A stretch of DNA of 64,000 nt, from the NCBI GenBank assembly GCA_023853785.1, contig JAJIRX010001050.1, positions 1 through 64,000 of the forward strand. Reading direction: 5' to 3'. The notes under the pieces are model-generated. The model had not been told where the DNA came from and searched no databases. It saw only the letters and a program-made list of their open reading frames with translations. The position numbers and the translations under genes are program-made. Source of the DNA: Psilocybe azurescens. Its lineage: Eukaryota > Basidiomycota > Agaricomycetes > Agaricales > Agrocybaceae. This document shows, one piece after another, positions 12,697-24,342 of this stretch; positions within the stretch are counted from its first letter, which is position 1, and each line of letters opens with the position of its first letter.

Positions 12697-13084
12697 ATTC
12701 GTGAGAGGGTCACCTTAAGTTAGAGGACATCGAGAGGTAGGGACTGATCATGCCAGATATGTTAGTACGTAATCGGTAGACGAATGGACGGATGGATATG
12801 GCGGTCTAAGATAGCATTGTCCAGTCTGGTGTTATGCGAGTGGTGCCGAATCATCTTCATGTTACTTCACCCTGCTTTCTGTACTCAGTATTCATTCCCG
12901 GGCCATACGGTCGTGCCGATGAGATGATTTCTACCCATTATCGAGTCAGAGTCTGTACGCAAGACGACCACAAAGAAGGCTAGCTCACTTGTACAAGTCA
13001 TCAATGACTACTGCGAGAATCCGGCGATTTGCCTACATTTGTATGGTCAGCCCGGGCAGCAGAGACGACAGTATAGATACTAAA

Positions 13085-13438
13085 CTACCACACAACTGTG
13101 TACCCGATGTTGTAGCAAGTGAGGACGGGCTGTCCGAGTTGCTTTTCCAGAGAAGAGCTGCCCTCACTGGTGCCAGTTGTGGTTCCATTGAAGGCACTAG
13201 TAACGCCAGTAGCTAGGTTTAAATCATATTGCATGGGAATCTCTTAAACTCGTTCACCATGATTGGCAACCCCGCTCTCGATGGAGGTTCAAGGCTTGTG
13301 TACAGCTCATTTAGCTATGGCAGAACTCCAGATATGCATGCGATAGAGTCAAAGCTGTACGCACCTTCTTGTCGGTCCCACGGATGCAGAAGTGACGATT
13401 GTTGCCAACAGCATCGCCGCAGCGACAAAAATCTTCAT
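13085..13438 (-). CDS. Possible small secreted protein
   Basis: The minus strand starts MKIFVAAAMLLATIVTSASV, a textbook signal peptide with a cleavable A-S-A region. A donor GTGCGT follows the arginine codons of the first exon, and an acceptor CTAG lies about 145 bases on. One downstream frame is Ser/Thr/Gly-rich (TGVTSAFNGTTTGTSEG) and ends at 13085. The phase across the intron is off by one in the simplest model, so either the splice sites differ or a base is missing. The product would be about 70 residues. The identity is unknown; only the signal peptide is convincing. Confidence 0.3.
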
Positions 13439-13929
13439 TATTTTTGAATACTGGTAGGCATGAGAAGTAAATAAATCAGAGGCTGAATGAGGATTTCAAC
13501 TTGAAAAAATTGTGTTCAATCTTAACAAGTTGAAATACAATGCCGCCTAATTGTTTCGATGGATATTGACAGCAGGTCCATACACGGATTTACTTGATAG
13601 CATATAGTAGAGTATACTGAGGCACCCGTTGTTGTTCAGCCAGATATGCAATGTTGATAAGTAGCTGGACCGAGTTTACTGTTTATGTCTATGGGTACAA
13701 ATGCTGTAACCAAGATTGTCTGTCTAAATCGCCGTATCATGTTATTTTTAGAACATACATCGCACCTACACCCCAATGGGAGCCCTTAGTACTACGGAGA
13801 TTTAAGTCCAGGCTTAGGACATCATCATTGTCGATTTTACTGTACTGGTATCATGGGAGAACGACTACGTAGAAGAAAAATAGCCCCAGACTAACAGAAC
13901 TCTGATCATTGTTCTATCAAAAATCTCCG

Positions 13930-16140
13930 GTTAATGGATTCTAACATAATTGAACCTACTGATGAGCACTGCAGCTCTCTGGCCCCAGAATTTGCAATTT
14001 TTACAGCTTCAAAATACTCTGCACCTCTGACAGTATATCCAGCAGCTTCAGCAGGCTTTGCACCTTTTTCTTAGCTTTGCACCTATTTCCTCAACTCTGC
14101 ACCTCTTTGGACCTTATTCCAGCTTATTCCCTTACATTTGACATTCATTCTCAGCAATTTACAAAGCTTTTGCACCTATTTTGACATCTCTGAATCTCTG
14201 ATCATCCCCTCCTTCAGTATACATTATTCCAACAGCTTCACACCTCTCAGAACCACATTGAACCTCTTTGAACCTCTTTGCACCTCATCATCATTGATTA
14301 TCTGGCCTGTTCTATGCCCCCAGAAAGTCAGTTTTCACTTTGTGCACCTCATACCTATTTAGGTTCACTGCAGATCATCTTCCTTGGTCACAGGCCAATC
14401 TATCAGTTTCCAAGTTTGTACAATGTCTGGCTCAGCTGCAAGGCTATGCTATACATATTCTACACTCCATTGAAGCTCAAGATAGGAATCTGCAACTCAT
14501 TCCAGCATTTAGCATGTTTGTGAGGAAGGTCCAGAGCATCAGGAAGGCTTTCCTATAGGTTCTATCATGTTTGTTACCTTTTCATTGATTATCTTTACAT
14601 TCTCAGAGTATCTTGTGATATATTCTATGGTTTGTGGACATTTATTCATCTTCATTCTTTGTTTTATGATCACCACTGCTTTTTAATTCTTCATGCAGAA
14701 GTTTAAACTTTCATTCAGTTCTTTGTGCATCGTTATTGCACCTCCTTATTTGTAGCAGACTATGCCTTTATTCAGTATTCAATATTTGTAGTATAAATGC
14801 TTGTATTGTATCTACATTGAAGAAGTTTTCCAGCCCTCAGATATTGTTCTTGCACCTTTGTACCTTGTTTTAAGAACTTTGCACCTCATTCACAAATCTT
14901 GCACCTTGTTCTCAAACATCACACCTTATTTTCAGAGCTTTGCACTTTGTTATACATCACTGCACCTCACTGCACCTAGTCAGTTCCATCTGGTATAGCT
15001 CCCAGAACCTAGTCTTGCACCCTCAAAGCCTCAAGACGACTTCCCTCTGCATTCCACACCTTCAAGTTATAGGTTCCTCCATTGTTCTTTCAGTTTATTA
15101 TAGGTTTTTGTTTTTGTTTTGTGCATGGCAGAGCAGTCATCTGGCATCATCATCACATCAATAGTATTGCAGAGCTGGCATTCTTTTCCTGACACGACTG
15201 TACGGCCACTGCTCCCATTCCTACAGTAAAACTTACAGCCGATACCTAATTCCAATGGAAGGACATGTAATAAGTGTTTGAAACTAGAAGAAAACCCCTG
15301 TTGTTGTAGTACCTGAGACTCCTGTATATCTCAAACATCTGTTGCCTTTTCCCTGAAGTCTCTCACATCCATCTTCCCTTACTGATAGTTGAGGATTGCT
15401 GTCAAGCTTGCTTGGCTCCCTCGTAAATGATTCCGACTGGTTAAATGGGTCATCAAGTTAGCCCAGGCTACATCAGTCTCCTCAAAGTGAGAGCCAAAGG
15501 TTGGCAGTCAAGTTTGAGAAAATGGAAGTACTTCATAGGGACTCAGTATTTGACTCTGTTGGAGAGTTTCTGGAGATTCTTTTTACATTCCAGTGCAGGT
15601 TTCCTCTCCTTACTTAAGGATTCAGAGCAGAATGAAGAGCTAGATATATTTAATTTGAACAGTTCATTGACCTGGAAGCGAGGTATGAATAGTGAATAAA
15701 ATAAAGAGAGAAAAAGGATAGTTGTGGTTGGGGTGATTGCAACCCTGATAGGATGTGCTTGAGTGGCAAGACCATGGGGATATGCCTCCAGGCTGTTATT
15801 GCATTTGATGAGAATAAGGCAGAATTACAAAGACAGCAGACTTTCCATTCCCAGTTGCAGTGCAACAAAGCATATATTTTCCATCAAGGATACCAGAAAC
15901 AAGCTCAAGCTGGACCTCATATAAATTGTTCGCCCATGTTGGCACAACCTTCTTCACAATCACATTGATAGTCTCACAACCTATGAGATCCTATCAGCAG
16001 TAGCCCAAGGCCATTCTTTTTGACTTATAACAAGTTTCAGACATTTAATAAATGAAGTTGTGTAAATGTAAAAGGTGCAATGGCTGGATTACCCAAAATG
16101 ACCCGTCGAGATGAAGTCAAGGAAAAGTTGAGGAGGGGGA
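13930..16140. repeat. Old repeat/transposon relic, CpG-void, with recurring AGGTGCAA motif
   Basis: From about 13930 to 15035 I find a single CG dinucleotide (14731), although C and G are common. The octamer TTGCACCT (reverse AGGTGCAA) or close variants recur roughly 18 times between 14019 and 15020. Several protein-like stretches without starts occur, for example plus 14340-14558 and minus 15067-15255 (CRNGSSGRTVV...KECQLC), but no family is certain. The block ends with a purine-rich run (about 16120-16135). I read it as a methylated, C-to-T-eroded mobile element. Confidence 0.5.
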
Positions 16141-16666
16141 GATATTGACGCGACTAGGCCGGACCGTGTTTCAATGTCGGAAGATTACATAACAATTTTG
16201 GTAATAAACAGTCTTCATATATCGTGATCGGTAGAACACATCACATATATCGAAGTCTGTCTAGGAGAGACTAGGGTTTTGTTCGGACTCACATTTTGGA
16301 ATAACTCGGATGAGATCAAGTTGCCGGTGGCGGAAATGGGTTTCCTACGCTTACGCAGGTCTTTGTGTTTAAAGATGATTGCTCTGGCGGTTGTACTAGT
16401 AATGGGTGCATTCTTGAATATGATTGATTATCATACAAAGATCGTTATTCTCGGTGCATCTCCAACATTCGAGATCTTTCTCTTGCGCGCTTACTCAGAT
16501 TCCTCGGCGTGTGACCGACCCCGGAAGGCGATAAGATTAGATTCCAATACACGTGAGGGATGATGGAAAGGCTTACGCACTGCGATTACCCGGCCTTTCA
16601 CTCATCTCATACAACCACCACCATCATCACCTACTCGCATCCACACACCCACATATTACACAGCAC
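16141..16666. other. Upstream flank of the HECT ligase gene
   Basis: Presumed promoter and 5' UTR. The plus ORF at 16279-16563 has no recognisable features. Confidence 0.4.
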
Positions 16667-19600
16667 ATGCTCCCGACCTTTGGCGACGAATGGAAGCGCA
16701 AAATCAACCTGGGCGGCGCCTCCTCCTCTGCGACGTCCCCCGCCGCGATCCTGAGCCGCGTGCAGGCTGAGCGGCAGGCCCGCGCGGCGCTGAAGCAGCG
16801 CACGGCGAGCGCCGTGCGCATCCAGGCGTAGTGGCGCGGCCACGTCTCCGTGCGCGAGACGCGGGCGCGCATGAGGGCGGCGTTTGCGGCGGACGTGACG
16901 GGCCTGAATGGGCTGCGGTGTTTGGTGCTCATTGGGCGGGACGAGGAGGTGCTGGGCAGATGGGCGGGTGCGGTGCTCGGGCTCGGGCCAGGTGAGTGGT
17001 CTTCTGTGGGTTTTAGGGGCTGGGGTGCTGACAGCTGGGATGGGCAGAGGGCTTGTTGGGCCCGGCGATTGGCCCGCATGGTGCGAGTTGGCTCGTGCTC
17101 GTCCGGCAAGCGTGTCTTTTGCTCCTGCGATCGGTTGCTGATTCACCTCAGTGAGTGTTCTTTTTTCCCCGTTGCTTTGTCACCCAATGCCTCATTTTGC
17201 GATGATCACACAGGTCGCCGAATGCACTGTCGTATCTCCAAGTCCTGACGATCCTGCTCTCGAGCGAGCAGGCGGCCAAAGTCCTCGGGCCGCAGGGACC
17301 ATCGATATGCGCGACGCTCACCGAGTATCTGCTCAACCACCATTTCTACGAGCTCCTGGGGCAGGCTATCGAACGCATAGTACGTCTCCCACTCCACTCT
17401 ACCCATCTGACCTAATCTAACTTCACTTCATCCCAGCCCATCGCATCCAAGACCTCGCCGAGCCTGCCGCCCCTCCTCACGCTCGTCACCCTCCCCTATC
17501 CACCTACCCCGCCGCCTCCGCCCTCGCACAGCACGCACACATCCTCGCCGCGATCTTCACGTCCATCCTGACGCTCCCGCTCCTCCCGAACCGCCTCCCG
17601 CTCGCCGAGCTCGCGCGCTTCGTGCACCAGATCCCGCTGGCGCAGCTCGACCGCCTCGAGGCCGCGGGCCTGATCCCGCAGATCCTGGACTCCACTGCTG
17701 TGACTGGGGAGGGCAAAGTCCACCTGGCAGCGACCCTCTATGCGTTCGTGTCGCCGAACTATAAGGCCCTCCCGCCTGCGGCGTTCGGGACGTACCTCAC
17801 GCTCTCGGCGGGGCTGCTGAATTCGTTCCCGGAGACGCTGTTCACACCGAAGGAAGGCGGTGCGAAGACGACGAAGAAGAAGCGTGCGCGTGCACGGGGG
17901 CGGGGCGGGGAAGGGGGTATGCGTCGGATTCGAGCGACGAGCCGCGGGGCTCGACGACGCGTGTTTCTGTTGTATCGTCTTTCACGTCTCCCGCACAAGA
18001 ACCACCACAACAGCCAATATCGATCGACGACAAAACGCGCAACCGCCTGCACAAAATGACAGCCGCGCCGCACCTCACCGCGCTCATCTCCTCTACGCAA
18101 ACGCGTGCTGCGCTCTTCCCGCGGTTGATCGAGTACCTGTTTGCGCTTACCAGGGCGTTTGCGGACGAGGAGGAAAGGGTGTTGAGCGTTGTGCTTGCGG
18201 TAGGCGGAGGAGGCGGCGGAGGCGGGGCAGGAGGGGCAGGAGGAGGGATGGTGAGAGGGTTATATAGGGATCTTGTGCGGAGCTCGCCGTTGGGGAGGGA
18301 TAGGGAGGATGGAGGGGTGCTGGGAGCTTGTTTGGTGGGTTTTCTGATTCTTTCTCTACGGTGGAATGGAAGGCTTATGTCCCGTGCTTCTTCCTTTTAC
18401 TCCCTTCCGCTCCATTTTGTCATGCAGATCCGGCGAACGCAGGGTACTGGCCACCCATCCTCTTCCTTGCGGATCTCTATTCGCAGGCGCTCCTCACGAT
18501 GGGCGACGACGAGTTCTTCGGGACTAGAGGAGGCGCAGGATCCGGCGGCGCCCAAGTCCAAGTCCAGGTCCAGCGGAACCCGCTGACGCTGGACGAGCTG
18601 ATCGCGTTCAGCCGGCAGCTGCTGAACATCGCGTTCGGGCTGTACTGGCGCGGGGACGAGGTCGCCTCTTCCTCTTCCGCTTCCGCTTCGGGTCCCGGTT
18701 CCAGTGCGATGCGAATTCCATGGGAGAGCGTGCGCGAGAAGATCACGCGCTGCCTGCTCGGGATCCACGCAAGAGACTCGCGGCAGCCGTTCGTGCCCCC
18801 TGGGCATTGGCTCGTCACGAGCCAGCTGGGGCCTCGATCGGGATATGGGCTCGTTCGTCGAGGCGGCTGTGTGCGTGTTGTTTACTGCTCTCTTTTTTGC
18901 TCTTGTATTGATATTGATACCCGCGTATCGTATAGGCTGGAGGAACAACAGCTCTCCGAGTCCTCCTCGTCATCGCAACTAATCCCGTCGTTCCCCTCTT
19001 CCCACCGCCTCCCGCGTTCCTCATCTCTGGCTCTCAGCAACAAGCGCCGGGGCGCGACGGCGGCCGCGCTCTCCCCGCGCCTCGGCATCCTGAACAACAT
19101 CCCCTTCGCGATCCCGTTCGAAGTGCGCGTGTCGATCTTCCGGCATTTCGTGATGAATGATGTCGTGCAGAGGGGAGGGGGGCGGGTGTCGGTGGCGGGA
19201 GGTGCGTTCTTTTCCTCTTTCTTTGGCTTTCTCTTTCTCTCCTGCGTGTGCGTTAGCGCTAACACTTGGGCTTGACTAGGCACGGCCGCTTCGGATACCA
19301 CACGCGCCCGCGCGTGCAGGTGCGCCGCGGGATGGTCGCGCAGGACGGGTTTGATCGCCTCGCGGAGGTGGATTTGAAGGCGCCGGTGGAGATTGCGTTT
19401 ATTGATCAGTTCGGGCAAGAGGAGTAGGTGTTTTCCTTCTTTTTCTTCTTTCTCCTTGACTTCTTTTGAAGTCTTGCTTGCACGAATGCGAATGAATTGA
19501 TGTGCTGACGGCGATCGTTTCGTTTCGTTTTACAGAGCCGGCATCGACGGCGGCGGCGTATTCAAAGAGTTCTTCACGTCGCTCTGCCAAGAGGTGTTCG

Positions 19601-21026
19601 ACACCGACCGCGGGCTGTGGCTCGCGAACAAGAAGAACGAGCTTTATCCGAACCCGCACGCGTATGCTACCGAGGGTGCGTCTTCTTCCTTCATTTTCAC
19701 TGCTTCCTCTGTGGCTATGGCCTTACCAATACTTTTTTTTTGCGGTAAATTTTAACAGCGCACAGTCTGAACTGGTACCGCTTTATTGGGCGGATATTGG
19801 GCAAGGCGATGTATGAGGGTATTTTGGTGGACGTTGCGTTTGCCGGGTTTTTCTTGGCCAAGGTGCGCTTGCTTTTCTTTTTCTTTCTTTCTTTTCGTAC
19901 CGTCATCTCCTTCTACGCATGGAATCCATGCTGACGGCTTCTACAGTGGCTGGGCCGACAGAGCTTCCTGGACGATCTCGCGTCGCTCGATCCGGACCTG
20001 TATAATGGGTTGATCTTCTTGAAGCATTATACAAACGACCCGGAGGATCTGTCGTTGAATTTCACGGTGGCTATTGATGGTGCGCTCTTCAAAAAAATAC
20101 TCCCAATCCAAACCGCCCACACTGATCGCGAACCAACCACTCGTATTGACATCTCTGTTTAGAATTCGGCGTGACGAAGACGGTGGACCTCATCCCGAAC
20201 GGGAGCAACGTCGCGGTGACCAAGGAGAACCGGCTGATGTACATCTACTTGGTCTCGCATTATCGGCTCAGCAAGCAGATCAAGCTGCAGAGCGATGCGT
20301 TCTTTGAGGGCTTGTCGGAGATGATTGATCAGAAGTGGCTTCGGTGCGTGTCTGTCTCCTGTCTGTTGTGATATGATGGAATAGACGGGTGTTCTGATTT
20401 TGAATGTTTTGGTGTTTTTTTTTGCAGGATGTTCAACCAGCAGGAGGTGCAGATCCTGATCGGAGGCGTCAACTCGCCTATCGATCTCGTCGATCTGCGG
20501 CGCCATACAAATTATGGCGGGCTGTATGACGACGACCATCCTACGATCGTCGCATTCTGGAATGTGCGTGCATCTTCTCTCGTTTCTCACTTGGGGGCGT
20601 TGAATGAAATTGGTTTTTGCTTTAGGTCGTCAACTCGTTTGATCAGGAACAGCGGCGTGCGCTTCTCCGGTTTGTGACGAGCTGCAGTCGGCCGCCTTTG
20701 CTGTACGTTCCCCTTTCCCCTTCCCCCCTTCCACTCAACGTTTCCGACGAACTCACGGTGTCCTCTCTTAGTGGCTTCAAAGAGCTCAACCCCAACTTCT
20801 GCATACGCGATGCCGGAACCGACCAGCACCGCCTGCCTACGTCAAGCACGTGTGTAAATCTCCTCAAGGTGAGCTAAAAACCAATACTCTTGGTACCCTC
20901 GTGAGCTGGCTGAATGCTGAACCGTGGGTTGGAACGATATTAGCTTCCGCTGTATGGTAGCGAACGCACGCTCCGGGAGAAGATTCTGCAGGCTATCAAT
21001 TCGGGGCTGGGTTCGATTTGTCTTAA
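16667..21026 (+). CDS. HECT E3 ubiquitin ligase, UBE3C/Hul5 type
   Basis: The start at 16667 gives MLPTFGDEWKRKINLGG followed by an IQ-type helix (RTASAVRIQA). The middle is poorly conserved, and the C-terminal HECT domain is split over many short exons from about 19280. HECT landmarks include AGIDGGGVFKEFF, YPNPHAYA, FIGRILGKAMYEG, LNFTVAIDEFGVTKTVDLIPNG, MFNQQEVQILIGG, FVTSCSRPPLL, GFKELNPNFCIRDAG and the catalytic cysteine in SSTCVNLLKLP (codon 20851-20853). The family builds ubiquitin chains on stalled or misfolded proteins at the proteasome. Oddities: an in-frame TAG at 16829-16831 inside the IQ motif, and apparent one-base shifts near 17500, 17895-17925 (G-rich run), 18825-18830 (GGGG) and 21011-21013. 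The last falls just before the usual GFDLS terminus; one more T there restores GFDLS-stop at 21024-21026. The coding part is far richer in G and C than its neighbours. The identity is firm; the functional state is uncertain. Confidence 0.9.
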
Positions 21027-21866
21027 TTCTCTTTGATTCTTGATCCCACTTTTTTGTTTCTCTTCGCGCTGTGCCCCGTGTTTTTTTTTTTTACAGGGTT
21101 GATGGTTACTCGAAGGAGAAGAAACGACGAAGAAATACCAAGCTGTAATTATAGAACACCACCTACATACATACATACACACATACGTACATACATGCTC
21201 TTTTGTTGTTGTTTTTTCTTGTTCTGCCATTCTTCATTTCGCTTTCGTAGTTTTTGTCCACTTTTTTTCTTTTCTTGTCATCTTTTAATTTTAGACGTGT
21301 TTGTTGCATATATGTATTCGTATAAATGAAAGCGTCCCACCGATCTACCAAGTCGCCTCAATGGATCTGACCGCTCGCTATTCACATCATTTTCATTATC
21401 GTATTTTCTCCGATGAACAAGATGATGGATAAAAACGCAATGCGATGCAGTTATTGTGTCCATTCGAGGAGGATCGAGTTGGGTGTTCCACAGCGAGCGG
21501 TCAGAACTCGGTACGGGGAACTTGGGATGGTCTGGATTGGATTGGGGAGTTGTTTCGATTTGCTGACTAATATCGCAATGAAGATGATAATTCTCGACCA
21601 TCGGACTCTTCTACGCTTAAATTCCTATCACAGTAGTGGTAATGCATCTCCTCGTTAAGCATCCAGGCAAACAGAACTATCACTCTGGACAAGGATAATC
21701 CATCCTCTGCTCTGTGCAGTCTCGTATGAATAGAGAGTATAGCTATATGATTAGTAGAGCAAGCGAGCGGTTAGAAAGAGAGAGTAGTCCTGCCCGTACC
21801 TCGAGGAAATATTCCAAATGCATGTGGATGGCGTGGATGTCCATGTTCGTCTAATCTGAAACCATC
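21027..21866. other. HECT 3' flank and 7TM-2 5' flank
   Basis: It contains a TACA-type microsatellite at about 21160-21197. Three copies of an AGCGAGCGGTCAG-like motif are at 21367-21379 (inverted), 21492-21504 and 21772-21784. No coding gene is seen. Confidence 0.5.
21367..21784. promoter_or_regulatory. Cluster of AGCGAGCGGTCAG-like motifs
   Basis: The 13-mer occurs inverted at 21367-21379, direct at 21492-21504 and with one change (TTAG end) at 21772-21784, all within 520 bases of the 7TM-2 start. A further exact copy is at 36562-36574 and a near copy at 7851-7863. I see the recurrence directly; a regulatory role is inferred only from position and symmetry. Confidence 0.3.
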
Positions 21867-23135
21867 ATGTCTACAGTAGATAGTATCTATTCTATCAAGG
21901 TTCAAAAATCCGTAGTCGGTGCTGATCTCCACTCGACTTTACTCCTTAACTTCCTTATGGGTTGGTAGTCTCCCTATCCTAAGATTTCGGCACGGTGTAC
22001 TGATAAGTTATAGGTGTATACACAATGGTGTATGCTGGTACCGTCTATCTCTACTGTGGGTGTCGTGTATAATTCTTGAACGAAACCGTGTAAAGAAACT
22101 GGCCGGACAGTGTCCAGGAAGCCTTCCAATACAAACAGCCGCGTCGTGTTGTCCTCTATAACTTTGCTATACTTACTTAACATCACCTACATGGCCGTGA
22201 ACTGGTATTATACACAGGTTGTATTCGTTGACAATGGAGACACGCGAGCAAATAGCTTCATCGCTTCAATAGAGGACGGGAAACCTTGGATATTTATAGT
22301 TTCTGACATACTCGACTTTTCTGTATTTATCCTGTCCGACGGACTATTGGTCAGTGCCACAACATACGTCTTTATGCCACTCTGATTATTGAAAATAGAT
22401 ATGGAGATGCTATCATGTCTGGGGCAAATCGCGGCGTGTACTCGCGGTCTTGCTTGTATTTATGCTCGCAGAAGTCGGTACGTACAAAATTAGCCTGAAA
22501 TTCGATGTAAATAACGTGTTTTGTCTATGTTTTTCAGGGTTGTTCGTAGCAGTGGTAACTTTCACAGTTTTGTTGAATAGTCTGGCAAGCGAAGAGGAAG
22601 CCAATCTGGCCAATCATATCAGAAGCGCTCAGATCTTCATTTCTTTGACGACCACAATTATCACAACGGTTCTTATAGCGTACAAAATCCATACCGCCTC
22701 AAGTCGGGTCATTTCGCGCTCCAAGGGTGTATTCCGTCATGCAGCCGTGGTCCTAGTCGAGTCGGCAGCAGCCTATTCTTTCGTAATCCTTATCTATGCT
22801 GTATTCTGAGTCATCCCGTCGACAAATTTTGTAGGATCCGCCAACTACAATGCCACCGATTACATGGGAATGGTAGTAAATATTGTGGGAGTGCGTCTTA
22901 TTGGTGTTCACTTTACCTCTTTTTCTGATTATAAAACTAGGGAGTGGCCCCAACCATTCTCGTTGCGCGGATCGCCCTTACAGACCCCAAGGATACCGTT
23001 GCTCCGACCATTACCCACATATCCGGAATACACTTCCAGAGTGAGCATGAAACAAATCAGGGCACGTCGGCTGACGGAGGAGACGTTATTGTAGACGTGA
23101 CGGTACGTCAGGATGAAGAGAAGCAAACTCAGTAG
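21867..23135 (+). CDS. Seven-TM membrane protein, DUF6534-like (copy 2), with in-frame TGA
   Basis: Exons read as 21867-21960, 22014-22055, 22111-22349, 22399-22477, 22538-22890 and 22941-23135. They mirror copy 1 exon for exon. Shared blocks are LLLNFLMGVYTMVYAGT, VDNGDTR, ILSDGLLIWRCYHVWG, TTIITTVLIAYKIH, VLVESAAAYSFVIL and GVAPTILVARIAL. The C-terminal tail is polar and differs from copy 1. All introns have GT..AG ends. A TGA codon at 22807-22809 interrupts exon 5 right after the sixth membrane helix (IYAVF). The frame resumes with good similarity (VIPSTN...NATDYM), so it is a nonsense change or an error, and no plausible intron removes it. If real, the protein would lose helix 7 and its tail. 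Function is unknown. Confidence 0.75.
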
Positions 23136-24342
23136 GAGATGTTCTCCGTAGACAGTGGAAGCTTTTTTAAGTCGATTTGACCCGTGTGTTTTGTTTTATC
23201 TGGTCTTATCACATTCAGGTCAGGGCGGGTTGATTCAAGCATGAGCGTCGAAACCCAACCAAATGCTGCGAATGTCCACCCGAAGAGCCCGTACGAGCGC
23301 TCCAAATTTGCGGTGATACACCTGCTCATAGGCGCTAGGGGACCTGATGATGGAGGGACTAAATGTGATCGTCCGAAGTTGCTGGAGATCTCCAAAAGCT
23401 CACCCGAGCTCGTCCTCCTCGATGTTAGATGAATATGTTTATGTTTTCAACGACTCTATCTTATCTCCTAAACAATTACATTGACTTGAACTTTTTTGAG
23501 GGGGGTGGAAGAAGAGATGGTGTGATAATGGTATCTTCGGAAAGAGATAGTCCTGGAGCAGCAAAAACAGGCGCTTATAGTAGCTATCTCAACCTCAAAT
23601 TGTAGACTGGACTCAGATGTCAGATGATTCTGATTTAGTATTAAAAATAAGAGAACGACTCATTTAATATGGAATCCTAAAAGCACACATGTACAAGTAG
23701 GCAACAAGGCGGGGTTCAATATCAGTATAGGTTGTCTTCACTGTCATGATATGACTATCTCACGACCACGTGATAGCCCCGATATCTTATTTGTTGTACT
23801 TACTATGTAGCTTACTCTTCATCTTTGTTCACTTCGTTATCAGGCATATGCTACCATACATTTGAGATACAGATAAAACTTTATTATCAGCGTCTATCCG
23901 TGCTGACTTGCATGCAGATCACCCGCTAGATCCTTACATTTTGCTTGTTGGTTTGCCCGATGAACCAGGAAGTCGTCAGCAAAATGACAGAACACATGTA
24001 GGCCAATTTGTCATGCAATGTCAGCAATTTTTACGTAGTTGCCATCGATATTTCCAACTCATAGCATATAATGATTGTTTTCGTCTGAGATTTCAAAGCT
24101 ACTGATATAGCGAGCGTAGGTCAGGAGCTAATCGGGGATAATTCTTTGAGGAACACTCTTCAAAACCAACGGCCCGGGCATTGTTTGCTTATCAACAGAC
24201 TCAGTCCACACTGAGCTGAATTGTCATAATGAAGGCACATTACCCGTTGAATGAGGATATCTGTTCCGGTGCGATGATTATTCGTCAAGGCCTGTTATCG
24301 TCTCCCTAATACAACAGGGTGTGCTTTTATCGAGATATAAGA
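23136..24342. other. Intergenic, no supported gene
   Basis: A 23220-23400 stretch is more GC-rich than its surroundings and open on both strands, but has no recognisable product. The rest is AT-rich spacer. Confidence 0.4.

Noticed and set aside
16110..16140. Purine-rich run resembling a retrotransposon polypurine tract
   Set aside because: No paired long terminal repeats, primer-binding site or reverse-transcriptase sequence found around it.
16627..19418. Long minus-strand ORFs opposite the HECT gene (up to 183 codons)
   Set aside because: Shadow frames caused by high GC; the plus strand carries the conserved HECT motifs and splice sites.
23129..23395. Minus-strand 88-codon ORF after 7TM-2
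   Set aside because: Overlaps a GC-richer patch open on both strands; no start context, intron or family evidence.
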